Below, in pieces: positions 27,635 through 36,207 of a stretch of DNA of 50,681 bases. The notes beneath the pieces were generated by a model. The model saw only the letters and a list, made by a program, of their open reading frames with translations. It searched no databases and was not told the origin of the DNA. The position numbers were made by a program, and so were the translations under genes. Within the stretch, counting starts at the first letter, position 1, and the number at the start of each line of letters is the position of its first letter. The stretch is from the NCBI GenBank assembly GCA_964640655.1, contig CAZXFT010000022.1, positions 1 through 50,681 of the forward strand. The letters run 5' to 3'. This stretch comes from BJGO01 sp964640655 (GTDB lineage: Bacteria; Bacteroidota; Bacteroidia; Chitinophagales; UBA10324).

Positions 27635-29032
27635 ATGTCTCGCATGCTTATTCTTCTGTTTCTGATTACTGCTTCTTTTACCGTTCAAGCACAGAATGTT
27701 AACTACGCACAGTTCAACACCGACAAGAATTTATCTTTTCAAAAATCACTGAGTACTTCCGACAATAAAGTATTGATCATCTATGGCCGTGAACGCTGGA
27801 TGGAACTCTGTGATTACTTATACATCTGCATTCACGACAAACCCGATGTTCAAACAAGGGTAATAAAACTGCCCGCTGACAAAAGCAAGACACCGCTTTA
27901 CTTCAAGGATGCCATTGTAAGCGGTAAAGAAATATGGTTTGTTTTTCTGAACTACATCAAAGTAAATAATACTATTCAGGTTGTGTTGATTCCCTTTGAT
28001 ATAAATAAAGGCTCGCTGCTTCGCGAAAGAGCAATCACCTTGATGCAGACAGAAGCAAACGACTTTTTTAACGGAACACTATATCTTTTCCAGTCACCCG
28101 ATAAAAATCAACTGGGTGTATTAACTATTTCAGGTTTACTGGAGAGTTATCAAAAGCGATTTACATTGAGCAGCGTAAATCTGAGCAACTCGAGCATCAA
28201 CTTTACGATGCGCGATATGTTACCTGCCGATGCTCATACATACCAGTTATTAAAACCCCTACTGGACAATGATGGCCATTATTATACGCTTGTAAAACGG
28301 TTTAAGCAAGCTGGTTCCGAACTCGATGGAAATAAACCCAATTACTTTTACTTACTCGAGCACTTCGAAAATGATGTAATACGAAGAAGCACTAATCTGA
28401 TGCCCGATATCGATCAGATAGCCCGGTACCCCGATGCCATAATTACAGACTCTACTCAAATACAGATTGTAATTCCAATTTCTGATACTTCTCTGGTTCA
28501 CATTCAACAATTAATGCTTCAGAAATACGACATTAAAAGTCATCGGATTACTGATAGAAAACAGCTAGCCATTCTGAACAACGAACCCCACATTAATTCT
28601 GCATTTATAAGCGATGTTTTTGTTAACGGTAATCAAACTACTGCTTTCATCAGCGGACAATACCTTGAGGAAGTAAATGGTGCGCGTATGACTCATGCTT
28701 TCGATATCATTAAAACATACTCCATCATTATGCATTGTAATGGCGATGATTGTAAAAGCATGTTGCACATCACCCGTAACCGCTTACGAGAGCAACAGAA
28801 TTATGTTTTTTTTAACAACAACCGCTTAAGTATGGTGAATTATGCTCCTAATTCTAATGATTACTATCTATGGCTTGAAATAAATATGAATGATTTTAAA
28901 GCAAGTATCTCTCAAACTTTGCCTTCTTCTGTTTGGAAAAAAAATATACCATACTACTTTTTAAATTGTGCCGAGAAAACCGTGTTGTTGCAATGCGTAG
29001 GTACCCGATATACCATTATGTATTTACAGTAA
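27635..29032 (+). CDS. Secreted protein of unknown function
   Basis: 465 residues from the ATG at 27635. The upstream in-frame extension to 27539 overlaps the divergent gene and would bury the signal peptide MSRMLILLFLITASFTVQAQ, which looks typical with cleavage after VQA. The mature part is beta-rich, with segments such as NKVLIIYGRERWMELCDYLY, LGVLTISGLLESYQKRFTLS and NYVFFNNNRLSMVNYA spaced in a way that could reflect a propeller. No domain, catalytic motif or T9SS sorting tail is recognised. A periplasmic or outer-membrane-associated location is expected. Its 3' end overlaps the convergent folA gene by 17 bases. No function is proposed. Confidence 0.75.
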   Translation: MSRMLILLFLITASFTVQAQNVNYAQFNTDKNLSFQKSLSTSDNKVLIIYGRERWMELCDYLYICIHDKPDVQTRVIKLPADKSKTPLYFKDAIVSGKEIWFVFLNYIKVNNTIQVVLIPFDINKGSLLRERAITLMQTEANDFFNGTLYLFQSPDKNQLGVLTISGLLESYQKRFTLSSVNLSNSSINFTMRDMLPADAHTYQLLKPLLDNDGHYYTLVKRFKQAGSELDGNKPNYFYLLEHFENDVIRRSTNLMPDIDQIARYPDAIITDSTQIQIVIPISDTSLVHIQQLMLQKYDIKSHRITDRKQLAILNNEPHINSAFISDVFVNGNQTTAFISGQYLEEVNGARMTHAFDIIKTYSIIMHCNGDDCKSMLHITRNRLREQQNYVFFNNNRLSMVNYAPNSNDYYLWLEINMNDFKASISQTLPSSVWKKNIPYYFLNCAEKTVLLQCVGTRYTIMYLQ

Positions 29033-29519
29033 TACGCTCTAATACTTTAAAACTGTAATCATACTCGTTCTTCTCATCTGCTTTGTTTCTGCTGGCAGAA
29101 ATACATTTCCATTCCTCTTGATTCAGCTCAGGAAAAAACACATCGCAGTTACATACTGTATGCACTCGTGTAAGGTATATGCGGTCGGCAAATGAAATCA
29201 TTTGACGGTACAAAGCAGCACCGCCTATAATCATACATTCCTGCTCGCCGGAATGACGCGCATATTCCAACGCATCATGAATATTCGATTGAACAATAAT
29301 TCCTTCAGGATTAAAATCGGACTGCGATGTGAGTACGATATTAATACGGTTGGGCAATGCTTTACCGATAGACTCATAAGTATTTCTGCCCATAATGACG
29401 TGATGCCCAGTAGTAATTTGCCTGAAATATTTCAAGTCGCTGCTCAAACGCCAAGGCAAATTATTGCTGATTCCTATTCCGTTTTTCTCATCAGCAGCAA
29501 CGACGATAGAAACAATCAT
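29016..29519 (-). CDS. folA: Dihydrofolate reductase
   Basis: 167 residues, normal length. It reduces dihydrofolate to tetrahydrofolate with NADPH. Motifs include VAADEKNGIGISNNLPWRLS (Met20-loop equivalent with the conserved NxLPW), SSDLKYFRQIT (an acidic Asp where Asp27 acts in E. coli), the NADPH-binding HHVIMGRNTYESIGKALPNR, and MIIGGAALYRQMI. It overlaps the thyA stop by four bases and so regenerates the folate oxidised by ThyA from the same message. Its 3' end overlaps the convergent secreted-protein gene by 17 bases. Confidence 0.96.
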   Translation of the reverse strand: MIVSIVVAADEKNGIGISNNLPWRLSSDLKYFRQITTGHHVIMGRNTYESIGKALPNRINIVLTSQSDFNPEGIIVQSNIHDALEYARHSGEQECMIIGGAALYRQMISFADRIYLTRVHTVCNCDVFFPELNQEEWKCISASRNKADEKNEYDYSFKVLERITVNT

Positions 29520-30310
29520 ATAGCCACCGGTGCTTTAATTACAGGATGGGGATGGTAGTTTTCCAAAGTAAAATCTTCGTATGTGAAGTCAAAAATATTT
29601 TTCACCGCAGGATTGATTTTCATATGTGGTAAAACTTTGAAATCACGACTGAGTAACTCCTGTACCTGCTCCATATGATTGAGATAAATATGTGCATCGC
29701 CAAACGTGTGTACAAATTCTCCGGCTTGTAAATCACAAACCTGAGCAATCATCATAGTAAGTAGTGCATACGATGCAATGTTGAAGGGTACTCCAAGGAA
29801 CACATCGGCACTGCGCTGATATAATTGACAACTCAACTTACCATCAGCAACATAAAACTGAAACAAGGTATGGCAGGGGGGCAATTTCATTTGATCCACA
29901 TCGGCAACATTCCAAGCACTCACGATCAACCGGCGCGAATCAGGATTAAGTTTGATTTGTTCTATCAATTGCGAAATCTGATCTATACTACTTCCATTTG
30001 CCGTTGACCAAGAGCGCCATTGCTTTCCATATACAGGACCTAGTTCGCCACGTTCATCAGCCCATTCATCCCAGATACTTACACCGTTTTCTTTGAGGTA
30101 CTTAATGTTTGTCTCACCTTTTAAAAACCATAGTAATTCATGGATAACAGATTTAGTATGAATCTTTTTAGTAGTCAGTAATGGAAACCCATGCGCCAGG
30201 TTAAAGCGCATCTGATAGCCAAATACACTGATGGTTCCTGTTCCTGTTCTGTCCTGCTTTTTAGTACCGTTATCGATAATATGTTGAAGTAAATCGTGAA
30301 ACTGTTTCAT
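29516..30310 (-). CDS. thyA: Thymidylate synthase
   Basis: 264 residues, the same length as the E. coli enzyme. It methylates dUMP to dTMP with methylenetetrahydrofolate. The nucleophile is Cys146 in LPPCHTLFQFYVADGKL, followed by CQLYQRSADVFLGVPFNIAS, the substrate-binding signature; RTGTGTISVFGYQMRF and the conserved WDEWAD element lie in the N-terminal half. All core motifs are intact. The next gene, overlapping by four bases, is folA, a common and functionally matched pair. The 73-base gap to the divergent outer-membrane gene shows only an imperfect -7 element. Confidence 0.97.
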   Translation of the reverse strand: MKQFHDLLQHIIDNGTKKQDRTGTGTISVFGYQMRFNLAHGFPLLTTKKIHTKSVIHELLWFLKGETNIKYLKENGVSIWDEWADERGELGPVYGKQWRSWSTANGSSIDQISQLIEQIKLNPDSRRLIVSAWNVADVDQMKLPPCHTLFQFYVADGKLSCQLYQRSADVFLGVPFNIASYALLTMMIAQVCDLQAGEFVHTFGDAHIYLNHMEQVQELLSRDFKVLPHMKINPAVKNIFDFTYEDFTLENYHPHPVIKAPVAI

Positions 30311-30383
30311 GATTCAGCCAAATTACACGCATCCGCATTATTCGGCGTTAAAAATTATAAACCAACTGTTTTAAACAAGTAGG

Positions 30384-33236
30384 ATGGATATTTGTCGAAA
30401 ATACCCTTTAAGTCCATATACCTTGCTCCGTTTATTCATCATCACCATACTAGTCAGTCAATCCACACTTTCTTTCGCGCAAAAACTACGGGGTATCGTT
30501 GACAACGAGAAACAAGAACCCCTCACCGGCTGTTCGGTTGGGCTATTCAATACCAACAATCAACTTTTGAAAACATCGCTTTCTGATGCCAATGGTTTTT
30601 ACTATTTTGATTCTCTTCAGGTAACATCTTACAGACTTAAAATTACATACACAGGTTATCAGGAAGCTGATACTGCGTTTACATTAAGTAACCGTCCAAT
30701 TACTTTTGTTCGCATAACATTAAAACAAAAGGTATATGAACTGCAGAACACAGTGATAAAAGAATATGTTAATCCGGTGAAAAATCAGGGTGATACTACT
30801 TCCATTAAAGCAGATGGTTTTAAAACAAATCCTGATGCCAATGCCGACGATCTGGTAACCAAAATGCCGGGTATCAATACTCAAGATGGAAAAGTACAGG
30901 CACAGGGAGAAGATGTGAAACAAGTGCTTGTTGACGGTAAACCGTTTTTAGGAGGCAGCGACCCAAATGCTGTTTTGAAAAATATTCCAGCCGACCTGAT
31001 TGATATGGTTCAGGTATTTGACCGTAAAAGTGATCAAAGCTTGTTTACCGGAGTAGATGATGGTAATTCATCAAAGACTATTAACATCATAACCAAAGCT
31101 GCTTTTAAAAATGGAACCTTTGGTCGTGTGTATGGAGGTGTGGGAAACGATAACCGATATAAGGCTGGTGCAGTAATCAACGATTTCAATAAAGACCGTC
31201 GTCTGACTGTGTTGTTTCAAATGAATAACATTAACGAACAAAATTTTTCTATGGAAGACCTAAGTTCATTAACTGGCTCATCTATGATGCAAGCTGGGGG
31301 AGGTAGTTTTCGTCCGCAGGGAATGGGTATGGGTGGAGGAATGACGCGTGGTCCTATGAGTTTGGGCAATGCTTCCAACTTTATGGTGGATCAATCCAAT
31401 GGTGTAGCTACAACATATGCAGGTGGTTTTAACTATAGTAACAAGTGGAAGAGCATTGATTTGACGGCCTCTTATTTCTTCAACCAATCAGAAACCAATA
31501 TGTGGAGCAATTTGAACAGACAATTTATTAGTTCATTTTCATCCGGTTTAAATTACCTGCAAACCGATACATCCGTTACTGACAACATCAACCATAGAGC
31601 TTCTTTGCGAGTGGAAGTAACGCTCGATTCATCAAACTCTGTTCTGGTTCAACCACGTTTCAGTTTGCAAAAGAATAGTTACCGAAATCAAGTATTCGGA
31701 TCCAACATCATTGGTATTGAGCAGGATTTACTCAGCAGCACGGCGAGCAATAACCGCAATAACTATGAAGCCGTCAATATCTCAGTACCTGTATTATTTA
31801 AACATTCGTTTAAAAAACCCGGTAGAACTTTTTCGCTGAACCTGAGCCCCACATACAATGTAAACAGTGGCAACAACCTCCAATATTCCGATGTCGTTAA
31901 TTTGAGCGACAGCAGTTTATCCACTACCTTGAGTCTTTATACGGCACCTACCCGATCATCTTCAAATCTAAACACCAATGCAACATATACTGAAGCACTG
32001 AATAGTAAAAATTTTTTAGTGATTTCATATCTCAATAATTTGAATTCAAATCTCCAGCGCCGTCTTGTTTTTAATCGCAGCAACAATCCTTTTAACACAA
32101 ACCTGATTGATACAACACTAAGCACTGAATTGTTCAACGATTACAATGCACACAGTGGCGCAATAGCCTATCGTTATCAAGAAGATAAATTCAATTTTAG
32201 TATTGGAACCAACTATCAATACGCCTATCTAAGCGTATTGCAGAGATTGCCATTTGACACATCAAACTCCTATTCATTCAATAGCATTCTTCCATCAGCG
32301 TCGCTTCAGTATAAATTTTCAAAGACTGCCAATCTTCGTATAAATTACCGTACACAAAACAACGCACCCCGCGCGGATCAGCTAACAGATGCCATAAACC
32401 TTTCCAACCCGTTGTCACTCACATCGGGCAACTCCTTATTAAAACAGGATTTGCAACACTTCCTATTTGCTCGCTATATGTCTTCCAACACCACAAAAGG
32501 CACATCATTTTTTATGATGATGGGAGGCAGCTATTCATCAAACTATATTGCAAACAATCTGCTTGTTGCCACTAACGATACAATCCTTGCCGAAGGCATT
32601 GTTCTTTCTAAAGGTGCTCAATACAACAGACCTCAGAACATGAACGCTTTTTACAGCGGACGTTTCTATACCAATTATGGTTTCAGTATCAAAAAGCTGA
32701 AGCTGAAAGTAAATACATATGTTAGCGGTTCATACAGCAATACTCCTGGCATTATAAATTCAGATTACAATCAAACCGAGAACCGTGCGCTTAATTTTGG
32801 ACTTACCATGAGCAGCAATATCTCCGAAAAAATTGATTTTACACTTTCATCAAATGGCAATATGACTGAAGTTGTGAATCAACTGCAGGCACAACTAAAC
32901 ACCACTTACATGATTCAAACAACCAAAATGCGCATGAATATTATGCCCTGGAAAGGATTTGTATTGCAATCGGATATTCAACATCAATATCTGAATGGTT
33001 TGAGCACTGTATTCAATACCAGCTTTGTTTTATGGAATGCGGCAGTGGGCTATAAGTTTATGAAAAACAAGGCAGCCGACATTCGCTTTTATGCATTCGA
33101 TCTTTTAGGCCAGAACAGAAGTATAGCACGTAATGTTAGCGACAGTTATTATGAGGATACAAGAAGTAATGTTTTGACTACTTACTATATGCTCATATTC
33201 ACATACAGCATTCGCTCATTTAGGATTCAGAAGTAG
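30384..33236 (+). CDS. Outer-membrane beta-barrel receptor-like protein with CarboxypepD_reg and plug domains
   Basis: 950 residues with a signal peptide ending near STLSFAQ (residue 32). Residues about 34-110 are a carboxypeptidase-regulatory-like beta-sandwich (LRGIVDNEKQEPLTGCSVGL). About 140-240 is a plug-like region: NADDLVTKMPGINTQDGKVQ, then VLVDGKPFLGGSDPNAVLKN. A large outer-membrane barrel (about 300-950) follows, as in the OMP_b-brl_3 group of TonB-dependent-receptor relatives. About residues 299-330 form a Met- and Gly-rich insertion (SSMMQAGGG, then GMGMGGGM). The C-terminus ends RSFRIQK, without the usual terminal Phe. Substrate is unknown; no SusD-like partner is adjacent. The convergent lipoprotein gene ends one base away. 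Confidence 0.85.
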   Translation: MDICRKYPLSPYTLLRLFIITILVSQSTLSFAQKLRGIVDNEKQEPLTGCSVGLFNTNNQLLKTSLSDANGFYYFDSLQVTSYRLKITYTGYQEADTAFTLSNRPITFVRITLKQKVYELQNTVIKEYVNPVKNQGDTTSIKADGFKTNPDANADDLVTKMPGINTQDGKVQAQGEDVKQVLVDGKPFLGGSDPNAVLKNIPADLIDMVQVFDRKSDQSLFTGVDDGNSSKTINIITKAAFKNGTFGRVYGGVGNDNRYKAGAVINDFNKDRRLTVLFQMNNINEQNFSMEDLSSLTGSSMMQAGGGSFRPQGMGMGGGMTRGPMSLGNASNFMVDQSNGVATTYAGGFNYSNKWKSIDLTASYFFNQSETNMWSNLNRQFISSFSSGLNYLQTDTSVTDNINHRASLRVEVTLDSSNSVLVQPRFSLQKNSYRNQVFGSNIIGIEQDLLSSTASNNRNNYEAVNISVPVLFKHSFKKPGRTFSLNLSPTYNVNSGNNLQYSDVVNLSDSSLSTTLSLYTAPTRSSSNLNTNATYTEALNSKNFLVISYLNNLNSNLQRRLVFNRSNNPFNTNLIDTTLSTELFNDYNAHSGAIAYRYQEDKFNFSIGTNYQYAYLSVLQRLPFDTSNSYSFNSILPSASLQYKFSKTANLRINYRTQNNAPRADQLTDAINLSNPLSLTSGNSLLKQDLQHFLFARYMSSNTTKGTSFFMMMGGSYSSNYIANNLLVATNDTILAEGIVLSKGAQYNRPQNMNAFYSGRFYTNYGFSIKKLKLKVNTYVSGSYSNTPGIINSDYNQTENRALNFGLTMSSNISEKIDFTLSSNGNMTEVVNQLQAQLNTTYMIQTTKMRMNIMPWKGFVLQSDIQHQYLNGLSTVFNTSFVLWNAAVGYKFMKNKAADIRFYAFDLLGQNRSIARNVSDSYYEDTRSNVLTTYYMLIFTYSIRSFRIQK

Positions 33237-33237
33237 C

Positions 33238-33714
33238 TTACTTGATTTTTATACCGGTAGCGAGAATACTGATTTCAACTGAAGGCTCGGTGATTTTTTC
33301 TATCTCCTCTTTGCTTAGGCCATCCTGTTTTGCGAAGCGACGTAAATCTTCAACACTGGTTGTGTCCATGTACGCATAGCCATTTACCATTACCGTTTTT
33401 CCCACGATAGATTTGGGCATAGTAATTTTTTCGTCAGTACCCACATACACTTCTTTTTCATTACCCGCTTCTAACTTTATCCAGCATCCACGTGAGTGAC
33501 ATACTGAAGTAACCTTACCAATAAATACGGCATCCATATTCGTTTGTAACGGAAATGAACGTTGTAATGAATCCATGCTAACTGCTGTTATAGTAGTGTC
33601 ATTGAATGCCTCACCAAAAAGATTTGCGTTTTCCAAATCGGTATTGGTCTTAGTAAATGATTCGCATGCGGAAAAAAATGAGGCTATTAATATTAAGGCA
33701 AGTGTTTTTTTCAT
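33238..33714 (-). CDS. DUF4920 lipoprotein
   Basis: 158 residues from the ATG at 33714; the longer in-frame extension lies within the upstream acyltransferase gene. MKKTLALILIASFFSACESF is a lipoprotein signal, with the lipobox FSAC placing Cys17 as the first mature residue. The DUF4920 core contains FIGKVTSVCHSRGCWIKLEA, with the paired cysteines of the CxxxGCW motif, then VMVNGYAYMDTTSVEDLRRF. The family's function is unknown; the fold resembles small OB-type domains. It lies 11 bases downstream of the acyltransferase gene and is likely co-transcribed with it. Confidence 0.85.
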   Translation of the reverse strand: MKKTLALILIASFFSACESFTKTNTDLENANLFGEAFNDTTITAVSMDSLQRSFPLQTNMDAVFIGKVTSVCHSRGCWIKLEAGNEKEVYVGTDEKITMPKSIVGKTVMVNGYAYMDTTSVEDLRRFAKQDGLSKEEIEKITEPSVEISILATGIKIK

Positions 33715-33725
33715 GTGTGTTATAA

Positions 33726-34604
33726 CTACTTTGAATCGTTTTCTCTTTGATGTTTCCAACGACGGTGACTCCATAGCCATGTTTCCGGCTGTTGTTTGAT
33801 TTGTTCTTCCAGAAGTTGTGTATGCTTTTGCGTGATGTCTCCCTGTTCGGTATCGGCAGGCTCGTTACATACCAGAATAACATCAACTTCATAATAACCA
33901 CGTTTTATTTTGCGCATGGCAGCAAACACAACAGGATAGTTAAACTTACGCGCCATTTTTTCTGTACCAATAAACACAGGAGTATCCTGATTTAAGAAAT
34001 TGAGCCAGTAAGCACTTTCGGGTGGTGGTGTTTGGTCGGCAATAAAAGCAGTAGTGGTTAATGTGCCGCGCATTTCAATCATACGACGTAAAATGTCTTT
34101 AGCCGGTACGGGTGTTGCGCCAAACTTGGAGCGAATTCTTTTGGTTAGTTTATCGAAATAAATATTTGAAAGAGGCTTATATATTACCTGCAAATTTCCG
34201 TCACCGCGTGTGGCAGTAGCAGCACCAAGCCATTCCCAGTTGCCTTGATGTCCCAATGCAACTATGATGCTTCTCTGTTGAGAGAGAATATCGTAATAAA
34301 GTTCATAGTTATTGATTCTGCAACGTTTCAACACCTCACTCCGGCGCATGCCCAGTAACTTGAATGTTTCGAGGATTATATCGCATAAATGCCTGTAGTA
34401 TTTAAAAGCTATTTGGCTAATTTCCTTTTCGCTCTTTTCAGGAAATGAATTGCGCAGATTGGTGAGTGTAACCTGTTTACGATACGCGGCAACATAATAA
34501 AGCAGTACAAACATCACATCACTCAATATATACACCAGCGCGAAAGGCATAGCAGCCAGCAGATAAATAAAAGGGAGCGAACAGTAATAGCCTATTGCTT
34601 TCAT
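33726..34604 (-). CDS. LpxL/HtrB-type lipid A acyltransferase family protein
   Basis: 292 residues. An N-terminal hydrophobic stretch (IYLLAAMPFALVYILSDVMF) is followed by a typical LPLAT fold. The catalytic HxxxxE motif is visible in IIVALGHQGNWEWLG. Other family elements are RKQVTLTNLRNSFPEKSEKE, NLQVIYKPLSNIYFDKL and TAFIADQTPPPESAYWLNFL, with FLNQDTPVFIGTEKMARKFN after it. It probably adds a secondary acyl chain to lipid A or a related lipid at the inner membrane. Whether the donor is acyl-ACP and what the acceptor is cannot be read from sequence. A consensus -7 element lies 13 bases upstream, and the DUF4920 lipoprotein gene follows. Confidence 0.9.
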   Translation of the reverse strand: MKAIGYYCSLPFIYLLAAMPFALVYILSDVMFVLLYYVAAYRKQVTLTNLRNSFPEKSEKEISQIAFKYYRHLCDIILETFKLLGMRRSEVLKRCRINNYELYYDILSQQRSIIVALGHQGNWEWLGAATATRGDGNLQVIYKPLSNIYFDKLTKRIRSKFGATPVPAKDILRRMIEMRGTLTTTAFIADQTPPPESAYWLNFLNQDTPVFIGTEKMARKFNYPVVFAAMRKIKRGYYEVDVILVCNEPADTEQGDITQKHTQLLEEQIKQQPETWLWSHRRWKHQRENDSK

Positions 34605-34617
34605 AGTGTGTACTGTT

Positions 34618-34625
34618 CAAAAATA
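34618..34625 (-). promoter_or_regulatory. -7 promoter element of the acyltransferase gene
   Basis: On the minus strand TATTTTTG matches TAnnTTTG exactly, 13 bases before the start codon at 34604. The adjoining 34605-34756 intergenic region shows no other clear signal. Confidence 0.45.
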
Positions 34626-34756
34626 GTTTTTTTGGTTTATACAGAATTCATTGACCATCTCTGTTTGTGGCTTATTGTGTAATTCAAATAATGCAAAGAC
34701 TACATTTTATCCATGATTTTTATTCTTAACAATCATTCATAATACGATTAATCTCA

Positions 34757-36055
34757 CTACTCAAACACTCTGTCGAACACGTTTCCCAAATCTTCGTGCA
34801 GGTCCTTGACAGAGCCAAAGCCTATCACGTCTTTCAGGACGTTCTCTTCGCTCAGCTCTGAAGCTTTCATTACTTTTTCAAAACCGAACTTATCCTTGAT
34901 GTCGTAAACCACGCGACGCAGCGTATTTTTGCGCAGGTTGTTTTCAAAAATTTCCAACTGTACCATATCGTCGGGTATAAAAGAATTTACCGTAACTCCC
35001 ATAGCGGTCATCTCGCGGTTAATCACCGGCTCGCAGTGGTTGACCTCCTGAAATTTTTTCATACGTACGCGTATCAGTTGCATCAGTTCGGTACCATCTT
35101 GTATAGGCTTGCCGGTTTTTATTTTTTCTCCCCATCGAAAACCATTTTCATATGAAGCCATAAAATATATTTCGTTGCAGAACACACGCTGCTTCACCAT
35201 GCGCCGCTCCAGCGTCATACACAGCGAGGTAAACAGTTCTTCTAGTATTTTGAGCGACTGCCGCTGCGCACGCGAAATCTGACGCATAGCCTGCAGGCTT
35301 TTGTAGCCGTGTGCCCACATATCCACTTCCGAAAAGTTGAGCCGGTAATGCCAGTGCTCACCAATGATGCTGTGACAGGCCATGCGAATTTTTTCAGGCG
35401 GTGTATAGCGCAGTTGCAAGGGTGTGGTAATACCGTATCGGCGCAGCCGCAGTGCCATAGCATCAGCTATGCCGGGCAGGTCGGTGAGTTGCAGTTTGGA
35501 TAATACCTCGTCAATGTTATCGGGCATAATTTTCACCAGGCCATCGGGCTTTTGCAGATCGGTGGCCAGCTTGGCCAGAAAGGCGTTTGGCGCTATACCT
35601 ATGGAGCACTTGAGCCAGTCTCCCGCTTCTTTGCGTATGTCGGCTTTTATCTGCAAGGCCAGCTTCTCGGGGTCTTTGTATATCAGCTTGTAGTTGGTCA
35701 GGTTCATTACGGCCTCGTCTATGCTTTTAGGAATCACATCGTCGCAGTATTTGCGCAGCACCTTCACAATCTTTTGATGATACTCGCGGTAGCGCGCAGG
35801 ATGTGTTTCCAGCGGCACCAGATCGGGACAAATTTGCATGGCCTCATTAAGTCTCAGTCCCAGTTTAATGCCGCGCTTTTTAGCTTCTATGGAGGGAGCT
35901 ATCACACAACCAAACTTGCCGGTATAAACGCATACCCCCACCGGACGACCACGCAGCCAGTAGTTTGCCTGCTGTTCGCAGGAGGCAAAGAAACTGTTCA
36001 TATCCACAAACAGCACCAGGCCCTGCGGATTTTTATCGAGGTTGTTCTGATTCAT
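34757..36055 (-). CDS. Y-family (translesion) DNA polymerase
   Basis: 432 residues. The palm motif LVLFVDMNSFFASCEQ gives the metal ligand Asp18 and a likely steric-gate Phe23; the second acidic motif is IPKSIDEAVMNL with Asp113 and Glu114. FGCVIAPSIEAKKRGIKLGL is the nucleotide-binding finger region, SIGIAPNAFLAKLATDLQKP the conserved linker, and LTDLPGIADAMALRLRRYGI a helix-hairpin-helix. Near the C-terminus, VQLEIFENN resembles the beta-clamp-binding consensus QLxLF. These enzymes copy damaged DNA. It lies between DinB and UmuC in motif character, and no UmuD-like gene is adjacent. Its DNA looks GC-richer than its neighbours in places. An inverted repeat in its promoter suggests regulation. 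Confidence 0.93.
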   Translation of the reverse strand: MNQNNLDKNPQGLVLFVDMNSFFASCEQQANYWLRGRPVGVCVYTGKFGCVIAPSIEAKKRGIKLGLRLNEAMQICPDLVPLETHPARYREYHQKIVKVLRKYCDDVIPKSIDEAVMNLTNYKLIYKDPEKLALQIKADIRKEAGDWLKCSIGIAPNAFLAKLATDLQKPDGLVKIMPDNIDEVLSKLQLTDLPGIADAMALRLRRYGITTPLQLRYTPPEKIRMACHSIIGEHWHYRLNFSEVDMWAHGYKSLQAMRQISRAQRQSLKILEELFTSLCMTLERRMVKQRVFCNEIYFMASYENGFRWGEKIKTGKPIQDGTELMQLIRVRMKKFQEVNHCEPVINREMTAMGVTVNSFIPDDMVQLEIFENNLRKNTLRRVVYDIKDKFGFEKVMKASELSEENVLKDVIGFGSVKDLHEDLGNVFDRVFE

Positions 36056-36075
36056 AGCACATTCGGCAAGTCGAG

Positions 36076-36083
36076 CAAAATTA
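36076..36083 (-). promoter_or_regulatory. -7 promoter element of the Y-family polymerase gene
   Basis: On the minus strand TAATTTTG matches TAnnTTTG exactly and lies 20 bases before the start codon at 36055. Confidence 0.5.
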
Positions 36084-36097
36084 CTAAATATTTTAGT
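36083..36097. promoter_or_regulatory. Inverted repeat in polymerase promoter, candidate operator
   Basis: ACTAAATATTTTAGT has six-base arms around TAT. It sits in the -7/-33 spacer of the Y-family polymerase promoter, where a bound repressor would block polymerase. A damage-response (LexA-like) site is a reasonable guess, but no experimental consensus is being matched. Confidence 0.4.
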
Positions 36098-36207
36098 GTA
36101 CTATTAAACATATCAAATATTCAGCATGAAGGTATATTTCCATAAAACATAATTATGCTCAAAATTACTTATGTGCAATGCCATCATACATCAACAGAAT
36201 GCAGAAA

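Noticed and set aside
35552..36145. A 197-codon plus-strand open frame opposite the Y-family polymerase.
   Set aside because: It is antisense to a gene with all its catalytic motifs, has no recognisable domain, and such shadow frames are favoured by the higher GC of that gene.
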